The notes under the pieces are model-generated. The model was given only the letters and a program-made list of their open reading frames with translations, made no database searches and was not told the DNA's origin. A stretch of DNA of 13,348 bases, taken from an uncultured Sphingomonadales bacterium. GTDB taxonomy: Bacteria > Pseudomonadota > Alphaproteobacteria > Sphingomonadales > Sphingomonadaceae. The position numbers and the translations under genes were made by a program. Shown here in pieces: positions 6,820 to 13,348 of the stretch; within the stretch, counting starts at the first letter, position 1, and every line of letters begins with the position of its first letter. The stretch lies in the NCBI GenBank assembly GCA_903893935.1, contig CAITOD010000156.1, positions 1 through 13,348 on the forward strand. Reading direction: 5' to 3'.

Positions 6820-7176
6820 TTTCGCGGTTTGAAAGGCAGGTCGCTGCTCGACCATTTGCTTGCCTTCTTGCCTTGTTGTGCCCGCGCCACGTCGCCTGTA
6901 GAACGGATTCATGATTCAATTCGCGATTGGACTCCAGTCAATGCATCGCTCGGCTCCCAAAAGTGTGAGATTCAGGGAGTTCCGGGGACGCAATACACAC
7001 CTCCTGCATGACGGTGATGCTGCATTTAATCCTAACCCCTCGGATACCGAGTCACTCAATTAAGCGTGTCTCATGCAAGGGGTGCAGTCCAGCCCCGTCA
7101 TCGTCACCCAGTTTACACGAAATTGCGTGCTCCGAAACGCCCGGTCGCAACCATACATATTCTGGTGTAGCTGGTG
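6820..7176. other. Intergenic region, 357 bp, no convincing gene
   Basis: The gap after the peptidase gene is less GC-rich than the housekeeping genes. It holds a weak hairpin GGTCG/CGACC (6839-6853), a small one CTCGG/CCGAG (7039-7051), and GTCCCCGGAACTCC on the minus strand (6976-6989), which matches a plus-strand copy at 2909-2922 in 13 of 14 bases. Two plus-strand frames of 60 and 65 codons show no family resemblance and lack good ribosome binding sites. The region may be decayed mobile-element or repeat debris, but no transposase fragment can be shown. Confidence 0.55.
6839..6853 (+). terminator. Weak hairpin after the M48 gene, possible end of the operon
   Basis: GGTCG (6839-6843) and CGACC (6849-6853) form a 5-bp stem with a 5-nt loop, 20 bases after the TGA, followed by ATTTGCTTGCC. 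The stem is short and the T-tract broken, so this is only the most plausible candidate terminator in the gap. Confidence 0.25.
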
Positions 7177-7590
7177 ATGATGGCCATCAGTCCCCGCTTC
7201 CATGACGCTCAGCTTGTCGGTATCGCGCTTGATTGCAAGCGAGCGACCCTCACTGTCGTGCAAGTCAATGGAAAGAAATGGCAGATTGCCATCGAGGATG
7301 TCCAGGCGCTCCATTTGAATGATTTTCGCGAAGGGAATATTATCAGCGATTTCGCGGCATTCAGCGGCGAAGATGTGCCGGGCGGTATTCTCGAAATCCT
7401 GTTTGCTCCGCCCCATCCCGCTGCCGCCGAAAGATATCACGCGGAACATGCCCGACTGCTGGATGCCAAACGCGCGCTCGTTCAAGCGGGAGACGCTGTG
7501 CTGGTCGTGATCACGCCATCCTATGGCGCGGAATTTGCCGCTCTTGGCGCCAAGCTCGAGGTATTCCCAATAACGAGCGACGACAGCTAA
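7177..7590 (+). CDS. Hypothetical protein, 137 residues
   Basis: I do not recognise the family. The chain reads as a compact alpha/beta protein: it opens with SPRFHDAQLVGIAL, continues with strand-like stretches (ATLTVVQVNG, KWQIAIEDVQALHL), then a segment with REGNIISDF, a charged helix (AAERYHAEHARLLDAKRAL) and two hydrophobic strands (GDAVLVVITPSY, AKLEVFPI). There is no signal peptide, membrane helix or Cys cluster. Adjacent ATGs at 7177 and 7180 and a GTG at 7174 are all possible starts, and none has a clear Shine-Dalgarno. The opening HDA-x-L pattern recalls small cytoplasmic proteins that accompany toxins or phage genes, but no partner is here, so that is only an impression. The gene is convergent with parC, 15 bases apart, and its codon use is mixed. 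Confidence 0.65.
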   Translation: MMAISPRFHDAQLVGIALDCKRATLTVVQVNGKKWQIAIEDVQALHLNDFREGNIISDFAAFSGEDVPGGILEILFAPPHPAAAERYHAEHARLLDAKRALVQAGDAVLVVITPSYGAEFAALGAKLEVFPITSDDS

Positions 7591-7605
7591 CCTGCACTTT
7601 CCTGC

Positions 7606-9918
7606 TCAGGCAAACCGGTTATCCCGCGGAAACCCATTGGGCGGCAAACGCCCCGCCGCGCCGCGCGCGACTTTCCACGGCAGCAGGTCCTTTTCCACGC
7701 GCGTGCGGCCGCTGTCGCCGCCCATCGCCCAGGTCAGGCCGTCTTCGAGGCGCAGCGTTATCGCATCGGCCATGCCGCCGTCGCGGTAGCGTTGGAGCGC
7801 CACGCCCTGGCCTTTGGCAAGCACCGGGACTTCGCTGAGCGCGAAGACCACCAGTTTGCGGTTGTCGCCGATCACCGCGACATGATCGTGTTCGGGGGCG
7901 ATTTCGCGCACCACGGCAAGGCGGACATCGGGCCTGGTGGAAACCACCGCACGGCCTTTGCGCGTTTCGGCGAGCAGTTCGCCGGTTTCGGCGGCGAACC
8001 CGCGCCCGGTGTTCGTCGCCAGCAGCAATTGCCCGCCCGCGCGCCAGGGCACGATCGCCACAATCTGCGCTTCGGGATCGATATCGAGCATCGTGCGGAG
8101 CGGTTCGCCAAAGCCGCGCGCAGGCGGCAATTTGTCGGCGCCGATCGTGTAGAAGCGGCCATTGTCGAGCGCGATCAGCAATTTGTCGGTGGTCTGGACA
8201 TGCAGCGCAAACGCCGGGCCATCGCCTTCCTTGAATTTGAAATCGCCGCCTTTGCCATCGGCGCCCAGCGGCACATGGCCCTTCGCAGCACGGATCCAGC
8301 TGCGCTGCGACACCACCACCGTCACCGGCTCTTTGGCGATCATCGCGTCCATGTTGAATTCGCGCGTGGGGGCGGCTTCGGCAATCGTGGTGCGGCGGCG
8401 GCCGAGCGGGGTGTCGGGGCCATAGTCCTTGCGCAAGGCGGCCAGTTCGCGCTTGAGCTTGGTGCGCTGGCGCGCGGGGCTGTCGATCAGTTTCTGCAAG
8501 TCGTCCTGTTCGGCCAGCAGCGCATCGCGTTCGCGGCGCAGCTCCATTTCCTCGAGCTTGCGCAGCGAGCGCAGCCGCATGTTGAGGATCGCTTCGGCCT
8601 GGCGGTCGGTCAGTGCGAATTCGGCAATCATGATCGGCTTCGGCTCATCCTCGGTGCGGATGATTTCGATGATCCGGTCGAGATTGAGATAGGCGATGAT
8701 ATAGCCGCCGAGCAGTTCGAGCCGGCTGGCGATCTTGTCCAGCCGGTGCCGCGCGCGGCGCAGCATCACCTCGATCTGCGCGATCACCCATTCCTGCAGC
8801 AGCAGTTTCAGCCCCAGCACGCCGGGCGTGCGCCGCGCATCGAGCACGTTGAGATTGAGCGAAAAGCGCGATTCAAGCTCGGTCAGGCGATAAAGCGATT
8901 CCTTGAGCAAATCGGGATCGACATTGCGGCTCTTGGGCACCAGCACGATACGGATCGCGGTGTCGGATTCGTCGCGCACATCTTCGAGAATCGGCAGCTT
9001 CTTGTCGGCGATCAGGGCGGCGATCTGTTCGATCAGCTTGCCTTTGGCGACCATGTAGGGGATTTCGGAAATCACCAGCTGCCATTGCCCGCCGCCGAGC
9101 TTTTCGATGCCGGTCGTTTCCCACTCGCCCTGATCGTCGCGCCCGGTCGAAAACCGCCCGCGCACGCGGATCGCGCCTTTGCCGCTGGCATAAGCCGCGC
9201 TGAGCATGGCCGCACTGTCGACCACCACGCCGCCGGTCGCAAAATCGGGGCCGTGGAATACTTCCATCAACTGCTCGTGTTCGACATGCGGGTTGTCGAT
9301 CAGCAGCAGCGTGGCATCGACAATTTCGGCGACATTGTGGCTGGGGATCGAGGTTGCCATGCCGACCGCGATGCCGGTCGCGCCATTGGCGAGCAGATTG
9401 GGGAACAGGCCCGGAAAAATCTCCGGCTCTTCCTCTTCGCCATTGTAGGTCGGGTGGAAATCGACGGTGCCGTCTTCGAGCCCGTCCATCAGCCGCATCG
9501 CGGTCGCGGTCAGCCGCGCCTCGGTATAGCGATAGGCCGCGGCGTTATCGCCATCGATATTGCCGAAATTGCCCTGGCCTTCGACCAGCGGATAGCGCAG
9601 CGCAAAATCCTGCGCGAGGCGGACCATCGCATCATAGACCGAACTGTCGCCGTGCGGGTGGTATTTGCCGATCACATCGCCGACCACGCGCGCCGATTTC
9701 TTGAACGCATCGGTGGGGTTGAGCTTCAGTTGCCGCATCGCCCACAGCAGGCGGCGGTGCACCGGCTTCAGCCCGTCGCGCAGATCGGGCAGGCTGCGCG
9801 CGGTGATCGTCGACAGCGCATAGACCAGATAGCGCTCCGACAGCGCGGCATCGAACGGCGCATCGACAATTGCGTCAAACGGATCGGGCTCGTCGCGGGT
9901 CGGGGTATCCTTGGCCAT
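7606..9918 (-). CDS. parC: DNA topoisomerase IV subunit A (ParC)
   Basis: The 770-residue product is a full-length type IIA topoisomerase A subunit, working with ParE to decatenate daughter chromosomes. Near the N-terminus are [30 protein letters not shown] and the winged-helix region with [13 protein letters not shown]. The catalytic tyrosine is Tyr131 in [28 protein letters not shown] and the coiled-coil core follow, and the C-terminal 270 residues form the degenerate beta-pinwheel. The alternative, GyrA, is disfavoured by the overall ParC-like N-terminus ([19 protein letters not shown]) and by the absence of the GyrA box (QRRGG) in the C-terminal domain. The quinolone-determining positions hold Ser92 and Asp96, the usual susceptible-type residues. 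AAAGG about 11 bases before the ATG supports the start. It is separated from the upstream ferredoxin gene by a terminator-like hairpin, so it probably has its own promoter. Confidence 0.95.
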   Translation of the reverse strand: MAKDTPTRDEPDPFDAIVDAPFDAALSERYLVYALSTITARSLPDLRDGLKPVHRRLLWAMRQLKLNPTDAFKKSARVVGDVIGKYHPHGDSSVYDAMVRLAQDFALRYPLVEGQGNFGNIDGDNAAAYRYTEARLTATAMRLMDGLEDGTVDFHPTYNGEEEEPEIFPGLFPNLLANGATGIAVGMATSIPSHNVAEIVDATLLLIDNPHVEHEQLMEVFHGPDFATGGVVVDSAAMLSAAYASGKGAIRVRGRFSTGRDDQGEWETTGIEKLGGGQWQLVISEIPYMVAKGKLIEQIAALIADKKLPILEDVRDESDTAIRIVLVPKSRNVDPDLLKESLYRLTELESRFSLNLNVLDARRTPGVLGLKLLLQEWVIAQIEVMLRRARHRLDKIASRLELLGGYIIAYLNLDRIIEIIRTEDEPKPIMIAEFALTDRQAEAILNMRLRSLRKLEEMELRRERDALLAEQDDLQKLIDSPARQRTKLKRELAALRKDYGPDTPLGRRRTTIAEAAPTREFNMDAMIAKEPVTVVVSQRSWIRAAKGHVPLGADGKGGDFKFKEGDGPAFALHVQTTDKLLIALDNGRFYTIGADKLPPARGFGEPLRTMLDIDPEAQIVAIVPWRAGGQLLLATNTGRGFAAETGELLAETRKGRAVVSTRPDVRLAVVREIAPEHDHVAVIGDNRKLVVFALSEVPVLAKGQGVALQRYRDGGMADAITLRLEDGLTWAMGGDSGRTRVEKDLLPWKVARGAAGRLPPNGFPRDNRFA

Positions 9919-9992
9919 GCTGGCTGAACCTTTAGCGCCGGGCGGGGCGTTGACAACCGCAGGGGGGTGCTTGCGGCGCGCTTATCCCGGGG

Positions 9993-10019
9993 AAAAACGG
10001 GGTGTGCGCCACCCCTTTT
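9993..10019. terminator. Terminator-like hairpin with T-runs on both strands
   Basis: GGGGTG (9999-10004) pairs with CACCCC (10010-10015) around a TGCGC loop. TTTT follows on the plus strand, and on the minus strand the stem is followed by G and TTTTT. Since both neighbours read leftwards, it most likely ends the ferredoxin operon before parC. Confidence 0.5.
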
Positions 10020-10020
10020 C

Positions 10021-10144
10021 GTCACCCCGGACTTGATCCGGGGTCCATTTGCCCGCGGGCGACGTTATTGATCTTGCCAAGCGGCGCTGCCGATCGAGGA
10101 CCGGCGAAGAGGCAAGCTGGACCCCGGGTCAAGTCCGGGGTGAC
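10021..10144. repeat. Inverted pair of REP-like palindromic repeats
   Basis: A 27-nt element at 10021-10047 is repeated in opposite orientation at 10118-10144 with a single mismatch, with 70 bases between. Each copy is itself a palindrome: CCCCGGA and TCCGGGG (CCCGGGT-like in the right copy) flank a CTTGA core, and the outer ends read GTCA and TCCA. Elements of this look are dispersed between genes in many alphaproteobacterial chromosomes. The pair lies just after the ferredoxin stop, where the transcript could fold into one long stem protecting the 3' end. Confidence 0.85.
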
Positions 10145-10184
10145 GGTTGGGGGTCGGGGTGAGCGCGGCGTTGGTGCCCGGCGC

Positions 10185-10517
10185 TCAGCGGCCCTGCATA
10201 TCGCGCGCTTCTTCGGGGATGTGGACTTCCAGCCCGTCGAGTTCGGCGCTCAGCACGATCTGGCACGACAGGCGGCTGGTGCGGGTGACGCCGGCGGCAA
10301 GATCGAGCATGTCTTCCTCGTCTTCCACCGCGGGCGCGAGCCGATCGAACCAGGCGCGCGCGATCACCACATGGCAGGTCGAACAGGCCATCTGGCCTTC
10401 GCAGGTGCCTTCGAGCGGCATGCCGACCGCCTGGCCCAGTTCGAGCAGGCGTTGCCCGGGTGCGCCCTCGGCCTCGACTTTGTGGCCATCGGCGGTGACA
10501 AAGCTGACTTTCACCAT
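10185..10517 (-). CDS. [2Fe-2S] ferredoxin, adrenodoxin type
   Basis: This 110-residue soluble electron carrier has the adrenodoxin/Isc-ferredoxin cysteine pattern C-x5-C-x2-C-x36-C: CEGQMACSTC and a fourth Cys in RLSCQI bind the cluster. The fold markers KVSFVTADG, LLELGQAVGMPLEGTC and GLEVHIPEEA are all present. The ATG at 10517 lies ten bases after GAGGGAG. An in-frame GTG at 10523, four bases after the same element, would add MS. Such ferredoxins supply electrons for Fe-S cluster assembly or to P450s and oxygenases. Standing 40 bases downstream of two cysteine desulfurases, a role in cluster assembly is the best guess. The C-terminal region is that expected for the family, and no fusion is seen. 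Confidence 0.92.
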   Translation of the reverse strand: MVKVSFVTADGHKVEAEGAPGQRLLELGQAVGMPLEGTCEGQMACSTCHVVIARAWFDRLAPAVEDEEDMLDLAAGVTRTSRLSCQIVLSAELDGLEVHIPEEARDMQGR

Positions 10518-10563
10518 CGACACTGCACTCCCTCGGGTTGGCAGGCCCGGGTCGGCGTGGCGG

Positions 10564-11649
10564 TCAAGCCGTCACCCCTTGCGCCCGCGCCGCGGCGATG
10601 ATCGCCGCAATCGCCTCTGTCAGCTCCTCTTCCCCGGTATAGCGCCCAAATCCGATGCGGAGCGCGGTTTTGGCCTCTCTGTCGGAAAGTCCGAGCGCGC
10701 GCAAGACATGGCTGGGCCGCCCCGATCCGCTGGCGCACGCCGATCCCGCAGAAATCGCGATCGTGCGGCATTCGGACATCAACCGCCCGACATCGAGGCC
10801 GGCGATCCGCACATTGAGATTGCCGTGCCAGCGCGCCGTGGCGCTGCCGTTGAGCGTCCACCCGGCGAACAGGTCGCGCGCCTTTGTCCACAGCTTGTCC
10901 ACATGCGCCGCATCGCTTTGCCACAGGCTGCTGCACAGCTGCGCGGCGGCCCCGAAGCCCGCCACCAGCGCGGGGCTGAGCGTGCCCGCGCGCAAGCCCT
11001 GCTCCTGCCCGCCGCCGTGGATCAGCGGGTCGAGCGCCAGCCCGTCGCGCACCCACAGCGCGCCGATCCCTTTGGGCCCATAGAGCTTGTGCGCCGAAAT
11101 TGCGATCAGATCGGCATTGGCCGGCGGCGCGATCTTGCCGGCGCCCTGCACCGCATCGCACAGCATCAGCGCGCCCATGGCATGCGCGCGCGCGGCAATC
11201 GCATCGACCGGTTGCACGGTGCCGATTTCGTTGTTGACCTGCATCACCGCGACCAGCCCGGTGCCGGCGGGCAAAGCGACTTCGGGATCGACCAGACCTT
11301 CGCCATCGACCGGCAGGATGGCAAGCGCCGGATCGTGCGCGTGCGCGGTATCGAGCACCGCGGCATGTTCGATCGCCGAAACCGCCAGCCGCCCGGCACC
11401 CGTGCCGCGCAAGGCGAGGTTGAGCGCCTCGGTCGCGCCCGATGTGAAAATCACGCGCCCGCCCGGGGGCAGCAGGGCTGCGACCTGGTCGCGCGCGACT
11501 TCGATTGCAGCGGCCGCCGCGCGCCCGGCGCGGTGCGGGCTGTGCGGATTGGCAAAGCCTTCGCTGCCCGGTCCGCCGAGCCAGGGCAGCATCGCTTCGC
11601 GCGCTTCGGGCGCGAGCGGCGTGGTCGCCTGATAATCGAGATAGATCAT
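10564..11649 (-). CDS. Cysteine desulfurase, class I NifS/IscS-like (second of tandem pair)
   Basis: The 361-residue PLP enzyme takes sulfur from L-cysteine as an enzyme persulfide, giving alanine. Markers in order: MIYLDYQATTPLAPE, TSGATEALNLAL, EH at 94-95 (His95 stacks on PLP), VNNEIGTVQP, the PLP lysine Lys188 in ISAHKLYGPKGIGAL, GGGQEQGLRAGT, and catalytic Cys305 in SAGSACASGSG. The long SxGSAC active-site loop marks class I (NifS/IscS) rather than SufS. The ATG at 11649 overlaps the TGA of the preceding paralogue as ATGA, so translation is probably coupled. No IscU or SufU scaffold gene lies next to it. Which acceptor it serves (clusters, tRNA thiolation, molybdenum cofactor) cannot be told. 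Confidence 0.93.
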   Translation of the reverse strand: MIYLDYQATTPLAPEAREAMLPWLGGPGSEGFANPHSPHRAGRAAAAAIEVARDQVAALLPPGGRVIFTSGATEALNLALRGTGAGRLAVSAIEHAAVLDTAHAHDPALAILPVDGEGLVDPEVALPAGTGLVAVMQVNNEIGTVQPVDAIAARAHAMGALMLCDAVQGAGKIAPPANADLIAISAHKLYGPKGIGALWVRDGLALDPLIHGGGQEQGLRAGTLSPALVAGFGAAAQLCSSLWQSDAAHVDKLWTKARDLFAGWTLNGSATARWHGNLNVRIAGLDVGRLMSECRTIAISAGSACASGSGRPSHVLRALGLSDREAKTALRIGFGRYTGEEELTEAIAAIIAAARAQGVTA

Positions 11650-12680
11650 GCGCGCACCGCAAGCGCGGTCCAGGCCGCGACAAACCGGTCGATGTCATCG
11701 GCGGTGGTTTCGCGCCCGATCGACACGCGGATGACCTCGCCCGCGCCTTCAACGCCCATCGCGGTCAGCACATGGCTGGTGCGCAGCGAGCCCGACGAAC
11801 AGGCGCTCCCCGCCGACACCGCAATGGCTTGCGCATCGAGCCGGATCAGTTGCGCATTGGCCGACAGCCCGGGCAAGCGGCAAGCGCCGATCGTGGCCAG
11901 GCGCGGCGCATCGGCGGCGATCACCTGGCCGCCCGCCGCCACGATCGCGGCTTCAAGCTTTGCGCGCAGCCGCGCGGCATCCGCCAGCCAGTCGCGCCCG
12001 GCTTCGAGCGCGGCCGCCATGCCGAGCACGCCGGGCAGGTTCTCGGTGCCGCCGCGATAGCCGCGTTCCTGCCCGCCCACGGGTTTCAGCATGGCCCAGT
12101 CGCGCACCAGCAAGGCGCCTGCCCCGATCGGCCCGCCGAACTTGTGCGCCGAAATCGCGATCATGTCCGCTTCGGGCAAGGGCAGCTTGCCCGCGCTTTG
12201 CGCGCAATCGGCAAGCAACAGGCCCCCTTCGGCATGCACGCGCGCGGCAAGCGCGGTGATTGGCTGGATCACCCCGGTCTCGTTGTTGACATGCTGGATC
12301 GCCACCAGTCCGCCCGGCGGCAGCGCATCGGCCTGCACCAGCCCCGCCCGATCGACCGCCAGCCGCACCGCGTCGCCCGCGTGGCGCAGCACCGCTTCGT
12401 GCTCGACCGCCGAGACCGCGACCAGTGGCACATGCGCGCGGCCGATCGCCAGCGCCAGCGCTTCGCTCGCGCCGCTGGTCAGGACCACTTCGCCGCTCCA
12501 GCCCAGCGCCGCCGCGATCCGTGCGCGCGCCTGTTCGAGCACGGCGCGCGCGGCGCGGCCGGCGCGGTGCGGGCTCGACGGATTGGCCCAAAGCGCAAAG
12601 CCGTGCGCCATCGCTTCGGCCGCAGCGGGCAGCAGCGGCGTGGTGGCGGCGTGATCCAGATAGACGGTCGGGCGGTCCAA
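11646..12680 (-). CDS. Cysteine desulfurase, class I NifS/IscS-like (first of tandem pair)
   Basis: The 344-residue product is a clear paralogue of the desulfurase that follows it. Markers: VYLDHAATTPLLP, TSGASEALALAIG, VEH with His94, VNNETGVIQP, the PLP lysine Lys180 in ISAHKFGGPIGAGAL, RGGTEN at 209-214, and catalytic Cys294 in SAGSACSSGSLRTSHVL. All catalytic residues are intact, so both copies should be active. The start is a TTG at 12680, supported by AGGA six bases upstream and by alignment with the paralogue's N-terminus. A rare start codon may keep expression low. It is the first gene of the minus-strand operon with the second desulfurase and the ferredoxin, and is divergent from the hydrolase at 12825. 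Confidence 0.92.
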   Translation of the reverse strand: MDRPTVYLDHAATTPLLPAAAEAMAHGFALWANPSSPHRAGRAARAVLEQARARIAAALGWSGEVVLTSGASEALALAIGRAHVPLVAVSAVEHEAVLRHAGDAVRLAVDRAGLVQADALPPGGLVAIQHVNNETGVIQPITALAARVHAEGGLLLADCAQSAGKLPLPEADMIAISAHKFGGPIGAGALLVRDWAMLKPVGGQERGYRGGTENLPGVLGMAAALEAGRDWLADAARLRAKLEAAIVAAGGQVIAADAPRLATIGACRLPGLSANAQLIRLDAQAIAVSAGSACSSGSLRTSHVLTAMGVEGAGEVIRVSIGRETTADDIDRFVAAWTALAVRA

Positions 12681-12746
12681 GATTGGTCCTGTTACAATGA
12701 TTGCTTTCGCATGACTGATTTCTATATAGCGCTCGCTCCCATTCCA

Positions 12747-12770
12747 GCGCGTTCAATTTTTTGAAAGCGC
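12747..12770. promoter_or_regulatory. 24-bp near-palindrome between divergent genes, candidate operator
   Basis: The arms GCGCGTTCAA and TTGAAAGCGC are inverted copies with one mismatch around a TTTT centre. The element lies roughly midway between the TTG of the desulfurase operon (12680) and the ATG of the hydrolase (12825), with a TATATA box-like stretch (CTATATAG, 12722-12729) on the desulfurase side. A shared control site for both directions is plausible. The regulator, perhaps of the Rrf2 family given the Fe-S genes, is not seen here. Confidence 0.4.
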
Positions 12771-12824
12771 GACGGCGTGCTGATCTCCGGTCGGTTGCCG
12801 CAACCCGTTTCGTCAGGAACACGC

Positions 12825-13348
12825 ATGCCCGCAGTCATTTTTCCCGGTCCCGAAGGTCGGCTCGAAGGCCGGTTTCAGCCCTCTGCGCGCGCGCGTGCGC
12901 CGATCGCGATGATCCTGCACCCGCACCCGCAAGCCGGCGGCACGATGAACGACCGCATCACCCAGGCGCTTTACCGCGCGTTCGTCGCGCGCGGGTTTGC
13001 CACGCTGCGGTTCAATTTCCGAGGCGTCGGCCGCAGCCAGGGCAGCTTTGACAACGGCATCGGCGAATTGTCCGACGCGGCCGCAGCGCTCGACTGGGTG
13101 CAGCAGATCCATCCCGAAGCATCGAGCACGTGGATCGCGGGTTATTCGTTCGGCGCGCTGATCGGCATGCAATTGCTGATGCGCCGCCCCGAAGTGCGCG
13201 GGTTCATTTCGGTCGCCCCGCCCGCCAACATGTACGATTTCAGCTTTCTGGCGCCCTGCCCGGCCAGCGGGATCATCATCCAGGGCACTGCCGACACCGT
13301 GGTGACCCCCAGCGCGGTGCAGAAACTGGTCGACAAGCTGCGCACGCA
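12825..13348 (+). CDS. Alpha/beta hydrolase, COG2945-like, 5' part only
   Basis: The first 174 residues of a small alpha/beta-hydrolase are present, and the gene leaves the window on the right. AGGAA five bases before the ATG fits the start. HPHPQAGGTMNDR at 32-44 and LRFNFRGVGRSQG at 61-73 are hallmarks of the COG2945 group of predicted hydrolases. The nucleophile elbow is Ser108 in AGYSFGAL. Asp147 in QGTADTVV is the likely acid residue, and the catalytic His lies beyond the edge. There is no signal peptide. The natural substrate of this group is not established. I recall such hydrolases beside cysteine desulfurase or SUF genes in related bacteria, which this divergent layout fits, but that link is from memory. 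Confidence 0.88.
   Translation, partial: MPAVIFPGPEGRLEGRFQPSARARAPIAMILHPHPQAGGTMNDRITQALYRAFVARGFATLRFNFRGVGRSQGSFDNGIGELSDAAAALDWVQQIHPEASSTWIAGYSFGALIGMQLLMRRPEVRGFISVAPPANMYDFSFLAPCPASGIIIQGTADTVVTPSAVQKLVDKLRT

Noticed and set aside
6829..7205. Two short plus-strand frames (60 and 65 codons) after the M48 gene
   Set aside because: They have no good start signals and no resemblance to known proteins. They were also considered as transposase relics, but no motif supports that.
7606..9918. Quinolone-resistance substitution in ParC
   Set aside because: The key positions are Ser92 and Asp96 in [10 protein letters not shown], which match the ordinary susceptible-type pattern.
7792..9927. 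A 711-codon plus-strand open frame opposite parC
   Set aside because: ParC on the minus strand has all catalytic motifs over its full length. The opposite frame is His/Arg/Gln/Ala-rich shadow sequence.
10147..12764. Long plus-strand frames (637 and 419 codons) opposite the desulfurases
   Set aside because: They are Arg/Ala/Pro/Ser-rich shadows of two well-supported enzymes and show no motif of their own.
1..13348. tRNA, rRNA, CRISPR array or complete insertion sequence
   Set aside because: I saw no cloverleaf-like sequence, no regularly spaced repeat array, no transposase motif and no rRNA signature anywhere in the window.

Overview
The window looks like a chromosomal segment of a high-GC alphaproteobacterium, most likely from the Sphingomonadales. 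This rests on the GC-rich codon use of the ParC, cysteine desulfurase and hydrolase genes, on a pair of CCCCGGA/TCCGGGG palindromic repeats of a type I associate with alphaproteobacteria, and on the gene content. The genus cannot be fixed from the sequence alone.

Left part (1-2738): the first 125 codons of a short-chain dehydrogenase run off the left edge on the minus strand. Divergent from it is a 718-residue beta-roll protein with a type I secretion (RTX-like) C-terminus, built on an internally duplicated unit of about 270 residues. The gap between them holds an 9-bp hairpin and a near-palindrome that may be regulatory.

Middle part (2739-7605): an accessory-looking block with visibly lower GC and more AT-rich gaps. 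It carries a tight three-gene plus-strand operon. The first gene encodes a CHASE2-domain membrane sensor with several C-terminal membrane helices and no recognisable output domain. The second encodes a 128-residue secreted protein with four cysteines that I do not recognise. The third encodes a periplasmic M48 (HEXXH) metallopeptidase with a BepA-like two-part architecture. A run of nine C's sits exactly at the junction of genes 1 and 2: one extra C would turn the junction into an ATGA stop/start overlap, and one C fewer would fuse the two proteins. Inverted copies of a 14-mer (13/14 identical) lie in the gaps on either side of the operon. A lone 137-residue protein of unknown function follows.

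Right part (7606-13348): housekeeping genes. On the minus strand lie two tandem class I (NifS/IscS-like) cysteine desulfurases overlapping by ATGA, a [2Fe-2S] adrenodoxin-type ferredoxin, a repeat pair plus terminator-like hairpin, and then parC (topoisomerase IV subunit A). The desulfurases and ferredoxin read as a sulfur-mobilisation and electron-transfer operon for Fe-S cluster or thio-cofactor synthesis. Divergent from them is the start of a COG2945-type alpha/beta hydrolase, with a strong near-palindrome between the two start codons.

The best candidate for an undescribed system is the CHASE2 / small Cys protein / M48 operon with its C9 junction. Its function as a unit is inference only.
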